From NCBI RefSeq assembly GCF_027853245.1, contig NZ_JAPTZM010000005.1: DNA of 64,000 nt. One strand, given 5' to 3'. The position numbers and the translations under genes were made by a program. Numbering within the stretch: position 1 is the first letter of the stretch; every line of letters starts with the position of its first letter. Source of the stretch: Atlantibacter subterraneus. GTDB lineage: Bacteria; Pseudomonadota; Gammaproteobacteria; Enterobacterales; Enterobacteriaceae. The notes below the pieces were generated by a model. That model was not told the DNA's origin. It made no database searches and worked only from the letters and a program-made list of their open reading frames with translations. Below, piece by piece: positions 1 through 8,067 of this stretch.

Positions 1-135
1 TCTTCTGCAAGCGTGACGCTGGATTCAGAGAGCAGCAATACGCTGAGCTATATCGCGAAATATATGTCGACGTCTACGTCCGTCGGCGCGGGCTCTGCGA
101 ACTCCTCTACGGCATTTACCATTACGTATCAGTAA
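1..135 (+). CDS. Fimbrial major subunit, 3' end only (partial)
   Basis: The frame is open from base 1 and ends in a TAA at 133-135, giving the last 44 residues of a secreted fimbrial subunit. The tail is rich in Ser, Thr and Ala and ends in an alternating hydrophobic strand (AFTITYQ), which is the C-terminal beta strand recognised by PapD/FimC-type chaperones. The gene is followed directly by a periplasmic chaperone, usher and adhesin, so it is most likely the pilus rod subunit. The 5' part lies outside the window. Confidence 0.8.
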   Translation, partial: SSASVTLDSESSNTLSYIAKYMSTSTSVGAGSANSSTAFTITYQ

Positions 136-142
136 TTATTAA

Positions 143-164
143 GCAGGGCGGTAAGCCGCCCTGC
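143..164 (+). terminator. Intercistronic hairpin between subunit and chaperone genes
   Basis: A perfect 9-bp stem (GCAGGGCGG with CCGCCCTGC, loop TAAG) lies right after the subunit stop codon and just before the chaperone ribosome binding site. The run after it is only CCTTTC, so it is probably a leaky attenuator or an mRNA 3'-end stabiliser. In fimbrial operons such hairpins help keep the rod subunit in excess over the assembly genes. Confidence 0.65.
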
Positions 165-184
165 CTTTCAGGAAGGCAATAGTG

Positions 185-856
185 ATGAAAGTTTCAAAAG
201 CAGCGCTGCTGATGGCGGCGTTATTTTCCACCAGCGCATTTAGCGGCGTGGAAATTGGCGGCACCCGCCTTATTTACGATGGTAACAAAAACCAGGCTGC
301 TATCAGCGTAAATAACCCGGATGACAGACCCTATCTGATTCAGGCGTGGGTTAATAAAAACGAAAGTTCGGATGATAACGACGATACGTTTATTACTACG
401 CCGCCGTTATTCCGGCTCGATCCGCATAAACAAAATTCGGTACGGGTGGTATTAAGCGGAAAACCGCCCGCTACCGATAAAGAATCGGTGTACTGGTTAA
501 ATATTAAATCGATTCCTGCATCAGCACCCAATGGCAAAAATGAATTAACCATCGCGGTGAAGAGCAAAATGAAACTGATTTACCGGCCCGCCGGCATTAA
601 AGGCGACCCGGCAACGGCGTACCAGCAGCTTCAGTTCAGCCAGCGGGCGGGCAAGCTGGTGGTGAAAAACCCCACGCCGTTTAGCGTTTCATTACATGCG
701 GTAAAAATAAATGGCAAAGCGATATCCAGAGCGCCGATGGTTTTACCGCAGCAGGAAATGACATTGCCAAATAATGTTTCTCCGGGACAGCAGATTGACT
801 GGCAGGCAATCAATGACTTCGGGGGGATTACCGCTCCAGTAAAAGTACAGCTATAG
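185..856 (+). CDS. Periplasmic fimbrial chaperone (PapD/FimC family)
   Basis: This 223-residue protein begins with a signal peptide (about residues 1-20, ending ...STSAFS). The mature part shows the PapD-type immunoglobulin-like fold: the G-x-T-R-L-I-Y strand with its conserved Arg, the N-x-x-x-x-P-Y-L-I-Q-A-W block, and a V-K-S-K-M-K-L-I-Y-R segment with the second conserved basic residue. Arg and Lys of this family anchor the subunit C-terminus during donor-strand complementation in the periplasm. ATG 185 is preferred over GTG 182 because it sits well behind an AGGAAGG at 170-176. The usher gene follows after 14 bases. Confidence 0.93.
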   Translation: MKVSKAALLMAALFSTSAFSGVEIGGTRLIYDGNKNQAAISVNNPDDRPYLIQAWVNKNESSDDNDDTFITTPPLFRLDPHKQNSVRVVLSGKPPATDKESVYWLNIKSIPASAPNGKNELTIAVKSKMKLIYRPAGIKGDPATAYQQLQFSQRAGKLVVKNPTPFSVSLHAVKINGKAISRAPMVLPQQEMTLPNNVSPGQQIDWQAINDFGGITAPVKVQL

Positions 857-870
857 GTTGAATAAATAAC

Positions 871-3336
871 GTGTCGCATTTAATTTCGGTTGGTCAAAAC
901 GGTTACCCATTACGCGTATTAAGCGCGGTTATTTTCTGCGTGCTGAATATTCCCGCAGCCAAAGCGGCAGATTATTTCTCACCGGATCTGATTGAAATGC
1001 GCGGTAATATCGCGCGCGATATTGATATTTCGCGCTTCAGCCAGGCGGGCGGGCAGTCGCCAGGCAGCTGGCAGGTAACGGTAGCCCTGAATAACCAGCA
1101 GGTTGACGAGCGGGAAGTCCGTTTTGAACGGGTGGATGAGGCGCTGAGCCCGGTACTCACCAAAGCGGATCTGCTGCACTGGGGCGTGGAGGCGAATGCG
1201 CTGCCGGAATTCATGGCGATGCGGGATGATGAGCAAATCAACGAGTTATCGACGCTGCTGCCGGGCAGCTATGCCCGACTCGACTTTGAAGCACAGCGGC
1301 TGGAGATTTCCATCCCCCAGCAGTATATGCAGCGTAACCCGCAGGGCACGGTCCCTGCATCCGAATGGGATGACGGCCTTAACGCGCTATTCCTGAATTA
1401 CAGCTATTCAGGCGCGACGGGCAGTAATGAAAACGGCAGTACCAACAGCCAGTACGCAAACCTGCGCAGCGGGATTAACCTTGGCCCGTGGCGGTTGCGT
1501 AACTATTCCACCTGGAATGACGGCGACCGGGGCAGCCACTGGAACAGCATCAGCACCTCATTGCAGCGGGATATTAAAGCGTTGCGTAGCCAGTTCGCCG
1601 TGGGCGACAGCTACACCTCGTCGGAAGTGTTCGACAGCTTTGGCTTTCGCGGCGTGCAGCTCTATTCCGATGACGGCATGCTGCCGGAAAGCCAGCGCGG
1701 GTTTGCCCCGGTCATTCGCGGCATTGCCCAGAGCAACGCGCAGGTCACGATCCGTCAGAACGGCAATATCATCTGGCAGTCGTATGTGCCGCCGGGGCCG
1801 TTTGCCATTGACGATTTGTATCCGACCTCCAGCAGCGGCGATTTGCAGGTCTCGATACGTGAAGCGGATGGCACGGTGCGCCAGTTTACCCAGGCGTTTT
1901 CTGCGGTGCCGATTATGCGGCGCGAAGGACAATACAGCTATGCGCTAACGGCGGGGAAATACCGCGCATCATCGGATAGCGATAAAGAACCCAACTTTTT
2001 ACAGTTGACCGGCAGCTACGGTTTGCCCTGGACCACCACGCTGTATGGTGGCGCGATCGCCTCGGAAGAGTATTTTTCCGGCGCGCTGGGCATAGGGAAA
2101 AGCTTCGGCGACTGGGGATCGCTCTCCTTTGACGCCACCTGGGCGCACAGCCAGTTGCCGGACGGCAGCAAAGACGACGGCGTATCCCTGCGGGCGCAAT
2201 ATTCCAAAGACATTGCCTGGAGCGGCACCCACTTTACGTTAATGGGCTATCGCTATTCGACAGAAGGCTTTCACGATTTCCAGGAAGCCAATGGCGAGCA
2301 GAACTGGCAGCACCGCCAGAATAAGCGCAGCAAGGCCCAGATCGATATTAACCAGCAGGTTGGCGACTGGGGGAATATTAACCTGTCGCTTTATCAGCAG
2401 GAGTACTGGGGCGGCGATAAAGAGCAGACGGTAAATTTTGGCTACAACACCAGCATCGACGCGATTAATTACGGGCTCAATTACAGCTATTCCCGTCAGC
2501 CGTGGTACGGCAATGGCGATCACGTGGTGTCGTTTACCGTTCAGGTGCCGCTGTCGCGCTTTCTGCCGAACAGCTGGCTCAACATGTCGGCCAGCAGCAA
2601 TAAGAAGGGCGATGTGGCGTCCAGCGCGGGCCTTTCCGGGGTGGCGCTGGCGGACAACAACCTGAGCTGGAATGTGCAGCAAGGGTATGACAGCCGCGGC
2701 GGTAAAGTCTCCGGCAGCGCGTCGGCGGATTACAAAGCGTCATTCGGCGAGTATCAGCTGGGTTACAACTATTCGCGCCACCAGCACCAGACCACGGTCG
2801 GCGCGATGGGCGGGGTGGTGGTTCACCCTTACGGCGTGTCGTTGTCTCAGCCGCTGGGCGAAACCATGGCGCTGGTGAAAGCGGATGACGCCAGCAAAGT
2901 GAAAGTGTCCAACAACACCGGGATTTACACCGACAACAAAGGCTTTGCGGTGATCCCCAGCGTCACGCCGTACCGCCGGAATAGCCTGACGCTGGACAGT
3001 TCGTCCCTGAACAGCCGGACCGACATTTTAAACGACACCACTACGGTGGTGCCGACCAAAGGCGCGCTGGCGCTGGCGGAATATCCAACGGTGACGGGCT
3101 ACAAGGCCATGTTCCATTTACAGGGCGCGACGATCCCCTTCGGCGCGACGGTCAGCGTGAAGAACGGCAGCGTCACCACGGAAAGCATCGTGGACGATCG
3201 TCAGCGGGTCTGGCTCTCCGGCGTGCCGGAAAAGGGAACTCTCAGCGTGCGCTGGGAAAACGGTAGCTGCCAGGCGGCGTACCAGATTAACAATCCATCC
3301 GATGGTCAGGCCACGGTTACGGCCCAGTGCCGCTGA
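871..3336 (+). CDS. Outer-membrane fimbrial usher (FimD/PapC family)
   Basis: This 821-residue protein starts at a GTG with a poor ribosome binding site, suggesting weak or coupled translation from the chaperone gene. A signal peptide (about residues 1-32, ending AKAA) precedes the N-terminal domain that receives chaperone-subunit complexes (starting DYFSPD). The family blocks L-R-S-G-I-N-L-G-P-W-R-L-R-N and S-Q-R-G-F-A-P-V-I-R-G mark the 24-strand barrel and plug, and two small C-terminal domains end at ...VTAQCR with a Cys pair. It secretes and polymerises the pilus. Length is normal for FimD-type ushers. The adhesin gene begins 13 bases downstream. Confidence 0.95.
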   Translation: MSHLISVGQNGYPLRVLSAVIFCVLNIPAAKAADYFSPDLIEMRGNIARDIDISRFSQAGGQSPGSWQVTVALNNQQVDEREVRFERVDEALSPVLTKADLLHWGVEANALPEFMAMRDDEQINELSTLLPGSYARLDFEAQRLEISIPQQYMQRNPQGTVPASEWDDGLNALFLNYSYSGATGSNENGSTNSQYANLRSGINLGPWRLRNYSTWNDGDRGSHWNSISTSLQRDIKALRSQFAVGDSYTSSEVFDSFGFRGVQLYSDDGMLPESQRGFAPVIRGIAQSNAQVTIRQNGNIIWQSYVPPGPFAIDDLYPTSSSGDLQVSIREADGTVRQFTQAFSAVPIMRREGQYSYALTAGKYRASSDSDKEPNFLQLTGSYGLPWTTTLYGGAIASEEYFSGALGIGKSFGDWGSLSFDATWAHSQLPDGSKDDGVSLRAQYSKDIAWSGTHFTLMGYRYSTEGFHDFQEANGEQNWQHRQNKRSKAQIDINQQVGDWGNINLSLYQQEYWGGDKEQTVNFGYNTSIDAINYGLNYSYSRQPWYGNGDHVVSFTVQVPLSRFLPNSWLNMSASSNKKGDVASSAGLSGVALADNNLSWNVQQGYDSRGGKVSGSASADYKASFGEYQLGYNYSRHQHQTTVGAMGGVVVHPYGVSLSQPLGETMALVKADDASKVKVSNNTGIYTDNKGFAVIPSVTPYRRNSLTLDSSSLNSRTDILNDTTTVVPTKGALALAEYPTVTGYKAMFHLQGATIPFGATVSVKNGSVTTESIVDDRQRVWLSGVPEKGTLSVRWENGSCQAAYQINNPSDGQATVTAQCR

Positions 3337-3349
3337 TTTGGAGACACTC

Positions 3350-4375
3350 ATGCGTTTATTTTTATGGAGCGCCCTGTTGTGGCCGCTGTACTTTTTCTCG
3401 TTCACGGCCAACGCGTGGGACTGCGATACGCTGACAACCTCGGCGACGATCCCCGCGCCCGCGTCGTCCATTTCTATCTCAAGAAATTTACCGGTGGGCT
3501 CGGTGATCGGCACTCAGGTCACCACCGGCGTTATCAATGCCTATAACTGCTATAACACGCCGGGCGGCGTCATCTCGAACCAGAATCTGGGCGTAGAGTC
3601 TTACGGCGAATACGTGATGATGATCGACGGGCGGCGCGTCTATAAAACCAATATCGAAGGCGTCGGTTACGCCATTGGCGGCACCGCCTCGTCGAACTGC
3701 AACGTGCCGGGCTGGGTATCGGGCAGCGGAACTATCCGTAACCGGATTGACACGGTATCGCTGTGCGCCAATCAGCAAGGCATGCTGGCCGCGCAACCGA
3801 TCAAAGGGCAGGTATTTATTACTTACTATAAAACCGCGACGGTGACGGGTTCAGGGATGGTGGCGGCTAAACAGGTCGGAGCGCTGGTCATGCTCAATAA
3901 CAGTCTACTGTGGCAGGAGCCCGCGGTGACGGTCACCTCCAGCCCCTTCAATATCACGACCCTTGGCTGCACGGTAGATAAACCGATTATTTCAGTACCG
4001 ATGGGCGATGTTCCCGGCAACGCGTTCCGGGGGCAGGGAACGTCGCCGGGAGACAGCTACACGCAGGGTTTTGAACTGCCGCTGACCTGTTTTGCCGGTA
4101 CCCGCGTTGCGATGCAGATCGATGGCAACGTGAAGGACGCGACGCGCGGCGTATTGAATCTCAGCAGCACAGGCCAAGGCAGCGCCAGAGGCGTGGGCAT
4201 CCAGGTGCTGTATAACAATGCGCCGCTACAGCTTGCCGCGCCGATGTCCACCGGTACCGCCAGCAACACCGGAAGCTACACCATTCCGCTGAAAGCGCGC
4301 TATTACCAGACGGAGAACACCATCACGGGTGGAACGGCCAACGGGACGGCGACTTTTACCCTGACCTACGACTGA
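3350..4375 (+). CDS. Fimbrial tip adhesin (FimH-like, two domains)
   Basis: The 341-residue product has a signal peptide (about residues 1-22, ending TANA). Its length and layout fit a two-domain tip adhesin: an N-terminal receptor-binding domain (about 23-200) with scattered Cys, then a C-terminal pilin domain (about 205-341) opening with a Cys and ending in the alternating strand TATFTLTYD. It would cap the pilus and bind a host surface ligand; the ligand cannot be read from sequence. ATG 3350 was chosen because GGAGA lies 6 bases upstream. It is last in the operon and faces the convergent transporter gene. Confidence 0.85.
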   Translation: MRLFLWSALLWPLYFFSFTANAWDCDTLTTSATIPAPASSISISRNLPVGSVIGTQVTTGVINAYNCYNTPGGVISNQNLGVESYGEYVMMIDGRRVYKTNIEGVGYAIGGTASSNCNVPGWVSGSGTIRNRIDTVSLCANQQGMLAAQPIKGQVFITYYKTATVTGSGMVAAKQVGALVMLNNSLLWQEPAVTVTSSPFNITTLGCTVDKPIISVPMGDVPGNAFRGQGTSPGDSYTQGFELPLTCFAGTRVAMQIDGNVKDATRGVLNLSSTGQGSARGVGIQVLYNNAPLQLAAPMSTGTASNTGSYTIPLKARYYQTENTITGGTANGTATFTLTYD

Positions 4376-4380
4376 TGGCA

Positions 4381-4405
4381 AAAAAAGCCCCGCGTTGAGC
4401 GGGGC
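4381..4405 (-). terminator. Terminator of the AbgT-family gene
   Basis: The stem GCCCCGC (4387-4393) pairs with GCGGGGC (4399-4405). The A run at 4380-4386 becomes a U run only on the minus strand, so it terminates the leftward transporter gene. It has no U tract for the rightward fimbrial operon, although the hairpin may still slow transcription coming from that side. Confidence 0.8.
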
Positions 4406-4443
4406 CTGAGGCTAAAAGCGCACTGGAAGGTGCGTTCCAGTGA

Positions 4444-6006
4444 TTAACCTGCGGACCAGGTATAAGGCGCGGCCACGCCCAACGGCATACCCATTCCCCA
4501 CCACACCAGCAGGAACACGCTCCAGGCGACAAAAAACGCGATGGAGTAAGGCATCATGATCGACACCAGTGTCCCCACGCCCGCACTTTTGACGTAGCGC
4601 TGGCAATACACCACCACCAGCGGGAAGAAGACCATCAGCGGGGTGATGATGTTGGTGCAGGAGTCACCGATGCGGAAGGCCGCCTGGGTGAGCTCCGGCG
4701 AGATGCCTACCGCCATCAGCATGGGCACCATGATCGGCGATAACAGCGCCCATTTTGCCGACGCGGAACCGATCAGCAAATTCACTACCGCAGTCAGCAC
4801 GATCATGCCGATGATGGTTGCTTCGCCCGGCAGCGCCAGCGCCTTCAGGCCATCCGCGCCTGCCAGCGCCACCAGCGTACCAATATTGGAGTCGCTAAAC
4901 GCTTTGATAAACATGGCGCAGAAGAAAGCCATCACCATGTAAGAGCCCATTTTGCTCATGGAGTCGTTCATGGAATGAATGACATCTTTGCCGGTTTTAA
5001 AGGTGCCGGATGCGAAGCCGTAAACGATGCCCGGAATAATAAAAATCAGGAAAATCAGCGGGACGATGGATTTCATGATCGGCGCGCCGTAAGCGGTGAG
5101 CGAACCGTCGGGGCTGCGTAACGACGAGGTTTCCGGCCATGCGGCGGCGGCCAGTGCCGCTAACCCCAGCACCATCACCAGGCCAGCGCGGTTAAACGCC
5201 CGGCTCTCCTGCTGGCTCACGCTGGACATATCGCCTTCCTGGCGATAGTCGCCATCAAGGGTCATTTTACTGACGCGCGGCTCGACAATACGCTCGGTCA
5301 CCCACCAGCCCACCAGGGTAATCAGAATCGACGAGGCGATACCAAAAAACAGGTTGCACAGCGTGTTGACGTTATAAGACGGGTCCAGCAGCTGCGCCGC
5401 CGCCTGGGTAAAGCCCTGTAGCAGCGCATCGTTGCCGGTGGGAACCATATTGGCGGCAAACCCGCCCGACACGCCAGAGAACGCTGCCGCAATCCCCACC
5501 AGCGGATGGCGTCCCGCCGACATAAAGATAATCGCGCCCAGCGGGATCACCAGTACATAGCCAGCGTCTGCGGCTACGTGGCTGAACATCGCCACGAAAA
5601 TCAGCATGGGCGTCAGCAGTTTTTTCGGCGTGACGCGCAGCATTTTCTTCAGGGCGACATTAATAAACCCGGAACTTTCTGCTACGCCGACCCCCAGCAT
5701 CGCGACCAGCACAATACCGAGCGGCGCAAAGCCGGTAAAGGTGGTCACCATGTTGGTCAGCGTGTTGGTTAACGCCTCGGTAGATAACAGGTTATTGATC
5801 TGAACAGGCTGCTGCGTTACCGGGTTGACGATAGAAAACTCCACCAGCGAAAGCGCAGCGGAAAGCCCCATCACTAACAGCATAAAGTATAAAAAAATCA
5901 GCGCGGGTTCCGGCAGACGGTTGCCCGCGCGCTCAATAGCGTTTAAGAATCCGGCCATTAAACGGCTTTCCGATCCTTTGCTACTTGTCCTTGTCAGTGA
6001 ATCCAT
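4444..6006 (-). CDS. AbgT-family transporter (p-aminobenzoyl-glutamate type)
   Basis: This 520-residue inner-membrane protein has about a dozen hydrophobic segments and recognisable AbgT-family stretches, including A-D-A-G-Y-V-L-V-I-P-L, G-G-F-A-A-N-M-V-P-T-G-N-D-A-L and the late G-D-S-C-T-N-I-I-T-P-L. Family members move p-aminobenzoyl-glutamate or related folate fragments, and some export sulfonamides. The length is close to E. coli AbgT (about 508), but no abgA/abgB hydrolase genes are adjacent, so the substrate may differ. An AGGAG lies 7 bases before the start codon. The gene diverges from the sugar operon across a 453-bp gap. Confidence 0.88.
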   Translation of the reverse strand: MDSLTRTSSKGSESRLMAGFLNAIERAGNRLPEPALIFLYFMLLVMGLSAALSLVEFSIVNPVTQQPVQINNLLSTEALTNTLTNMVTTFTGFAPLGIVLVAMLGVGVAESSGFINVALKKMLRVTPKKLLTPMLIFVAMFSHVAADAGYVLVIPLGAIIFMSAGRHPLVGIAAAFSGVSGGFAANMVPTGNDALLQGFTQAAAQLLDPSYNVNTLCNLFFGIASSILITLVGWWVTERIVEPRVSKMTLDGDYRQEGDMSSVSQQESRAFNRAGLVMVLGLAALAAAAWPETSSLRSPDGSLTAYGAPIMKSIVPLIFLIFIIPGIVYGFASGTFKTGKDVIHSMNDSMSKMGSYMVMAFFCAMFIKAFSDSNIGTLVALAGADGLKALALPGEATIIGMIVLTAVVNLLIGSASAKWALLSPIMVPMLMAVGISPELTQAAFRIGDSCTNIITPLMVFFPLVVVYCQRYVKSAGVGTLVSIMMPYSIAFFVAWSVFLLVWWGMGMPLGVAAPYTWSAG

Positions 6007-6459
6007 AAACGCTCCTGGTTGCCGACATGATATGTCATAAAATCTCCCTGTAGCGGGACAATAACCCGCCTTTCTATTAATAACCCGGAGAAATTAATCA
6101 GATTTTATATATAAGCGCTAACTATTATTCAAAACTTTGCATTTTATGCCGCTGATATTGTGATAAACCGCGCATTTAGCTGGAAAAATGCGATCCCGAT
6201 ACGTGGTTATTCTGAGCAACAGGCTTCAGGTTGAGTTAGCGCTTCGCTGCCATGCGGCCTGAAAGAAGCACCAGGATTTTTCCTGGTGAGGGTTGTTGCT
6301 ATTTTTTAATTAAAAAACAATCAATTAAGTGATTTTTATTTTTTTTGCCTCCCTGCTAAATATCCAGTGCAGATCACAAATCAAACATTCGTGCATTGTT
6401 TTTAACCAACACCTTCAACATCATGCTTTCTCGAAGCAGCAACTTTGAGAGGGCGAGAA
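6007..6459. promoter_or_regulatory. Divergent regulatory region between the AbgT-like gene and the sugar operon
   Basis: No gene is seen in these 453 bases. Two near-identical palindromes with a CG centre occur: TAAGCGCTAA (6112-6121) and TTAGCGCTTC (6236-6245), the second matching the reverse complement of the first at 9 of 10 positions, with centres 124 bp apart. A CG-centred symmetric site is typical of LacI-family operators, and a LacI-type gene closes the operon. A perfect hairpin, CACCAGGA-TTTT-TCCTGGTG (6269-6288), may shape the leader. GATCACAAA at 6373-6381 resembles half of a CRP site. No convincing -35/-10 pair was found. Confidence 0.45.
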
Positions 6460-8049
6460 ATGGACCAGTTATTCATCGGTGTTGATGTCGGATCGGCAAG
6501 CGTCAGGGCGGGAGTTTATACGCCGCAAGGCGAGCGTTTGGCGTTTGCCGTTCGTCCTGTGCAGCAGTTTCATCCCGCCGTGAACTACGTGGAACAGTCC
6601 TCAACGGATATCTGGCAGCAGGTATGCGTGGTCGTGCGCGAAGCCGTGACTCTCGCGCAAGTAGACCCTGCGCGTGTCGCTTCCATCGGTTTTGACGCGA
6701 CCTGTTCGCTGGTCGCGGTAGGGCACGGCGGCGAGCCGGTGTCCGTGGCGCAGGGCGGCGAGACGCAGCGCGATATCATCATGTGGATGGATCACCGTGC
6801 CGGTGAACAAACTCAGCGTATCAATGCCACACAGGACCCGGCGCTTGAATATGTGGGCGGCAACGTCAGCATTGAGATGGAACTGCCGAAAATCTTGTGG
6901 CTGAAAAATCATTTCCCGGAACGCTATCACAGCGTATGGCGCTTTTTTGACCTCGCGGATTATCTTGCCTGGCGCGCCAGCGGCGTCGATGCGGCAAGTA
7001 TTTGCACGCTCACCTGCAAATGGAACTATCTCGCCCATGAATCACGCTTTAGCCAGACCCTGCTGGATGCCGTTGAACTGGGCGATGTGACGGCGAAGAT
7101 ACCCGCCCGTATCGCCAACATTGGTGAGGCGCTCGGTACACTTCAGCCTGAAGCCGTCCAGCAGCTTGGCCTGACGCAGCGGGTTGTCGTCTCCAGCGGC
7201 ATGATCGACGCCCACGCAGGCGGGCTGGCGCTGGTGGCTGAAAATCCGCAGCAAAATCTTGCGCTAATCAGCGGCACGTCGAATTGCCACATGATCATCA
7301 GCCCGCAGCCGGTGTTTATCCCCGGCGTGTGGGGCCCTTATTTTGGCGCGATGTACCCCAACTGGTGGCTGAACGAAGGCGGACAAAGCGCGGCAGGCGC
7401 GCTGGTGGAGTGGACGCTTCAGCAGAGCGAACACTGGCGCGGACTGAATGACGAAGCCGCGGCGTTGGGCTGTAGCCCCTACGCGCTGCTTAATCAACGC
7501 GTGGCAGCCCTTGAAGCGCAAGAGGCAAATCCGACCCAAAGTTTGCACGTGCTTGGCGATCACCATGGCAACCGCTCGCCGCGCGCCGATGCGCAGGCGA
7601 AAGGCATGGTGGCGGGTCTGACGCTGGAAAGCGGCCCGCAGCAGCTCACCCGGCTTTACCTCGCCACCCTACAGGCTATCGCATATGGCACGCGCCATAT
7701 CATCGATACCATGGAAGCCCACGGACAAAAAATCGACACCATCACCCTGTGCGGCGGAGCCAGTAAAAACCCGCTGTGGCTGCGTGAATATGCCGACGCC
7801 ACCGGGCGCGCCATCCATCTGGTCGCGGAAGAAGACGCGGTCACCCTGGGCGCGGCGTTGACTGGCGCAGTGGCCTGCGGGGCGTATACCGATCTCAGCG
7901 CTGCCGCGCGCAGCATGGTTAAGCGCGATCGCACTATTGCGCCGAACCCGGAGAAATGGGCCTTCCACGACGCGAAATACCAGGTTTATTTGCAGATGTA
8001 TCAGGATCAGCAGCGCTACCAGGCGCTGATGGCGACTTCTCGTATCTGA
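6460..8049 (+). CDS. FGGY-family carbohydrate kinase (ribulokinase-like)
   Basis: The 529-residue protein is a full-length two-domain FGGY kinase. The N-terminal phosphate loop reads F-I-G-V-D-V-G-S-A-S-V-R; F-D-A-T-C-S-L-V follows; the likely catalytic base is Asp250 in G-M-I-D-A-H-A-G-G; the C-terminal ATP-binding part has I-T-L-C-G-G-A-S-K-N-P. The overall pattern resembles the ribulose/pentulose branch (YpCarbK-like) more than glycerol or xylulose kinases. It would phosphorylate a ketose made by the isomerase-like enzyme encoded next. ATG 6460 was chosen over TTG 6445 because GAGAGGG lies 6 bases before it. First gene of the operon. Confidence 0.88.
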   Translation: MDQLFIGVDVGSASVRAGVYTPQGERLAFAVRPVQQFHPAVNYVEQSSTDIWQQVCVVVREAVTLAQVDPARVASIGFDATCSLVAVGHGGEPVSVAQGGETQRDIIMWMDHRAGEQTQRINATQDPALEYVGGNVSIEMELPKILWLKNHFPERYHSVWRFFDLADYLAWRASGVDAASICTLTCKWNYLAHESRFSQTLLDAVELGDVTAKIPARIANIGEALGTLQPEAVQQLGLTQRVVVSSGMIDAHAGGLALVAENPQQNLALISGTSNCHMIISPQPVFIPGVWGPYFGAMYPNWWLNEGGQSAAGALVEWTLQQSEHWRGLNDEAAALGCSPYALLNQRVAALEAQEANPTQSLHVLGDHHGNRSPRADAQAKGMVAGLTLESGPQQLTRLYLATLQAIAYGTRHIIDTMEAHGQKIDTITLCGGASKNPLWLREYADATGRAIHLVAEEDAVTLGAALTGAVACGAYTDLSAAARSMVKRDRTIAPNPEKWAFHDAKYQVYLQMYQDQQRYQALMATSRI

Positions 8050-8067
8050 CTAAAAAGGAATGCTGAC

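Noticed and set aside
1558..1932. Long open frame antisense to the first usher
   Set aside because: It lies wholly inside a well-supported usher gene, lacks a ribosome binding site and is a by-product of GC-rich codons.
6363..6381. CRP site upstream of the sugar operon
   Set aside because: Only the right half (GATCACA) fits; the left half does not match, so it is mentioned as a weak half-site only.
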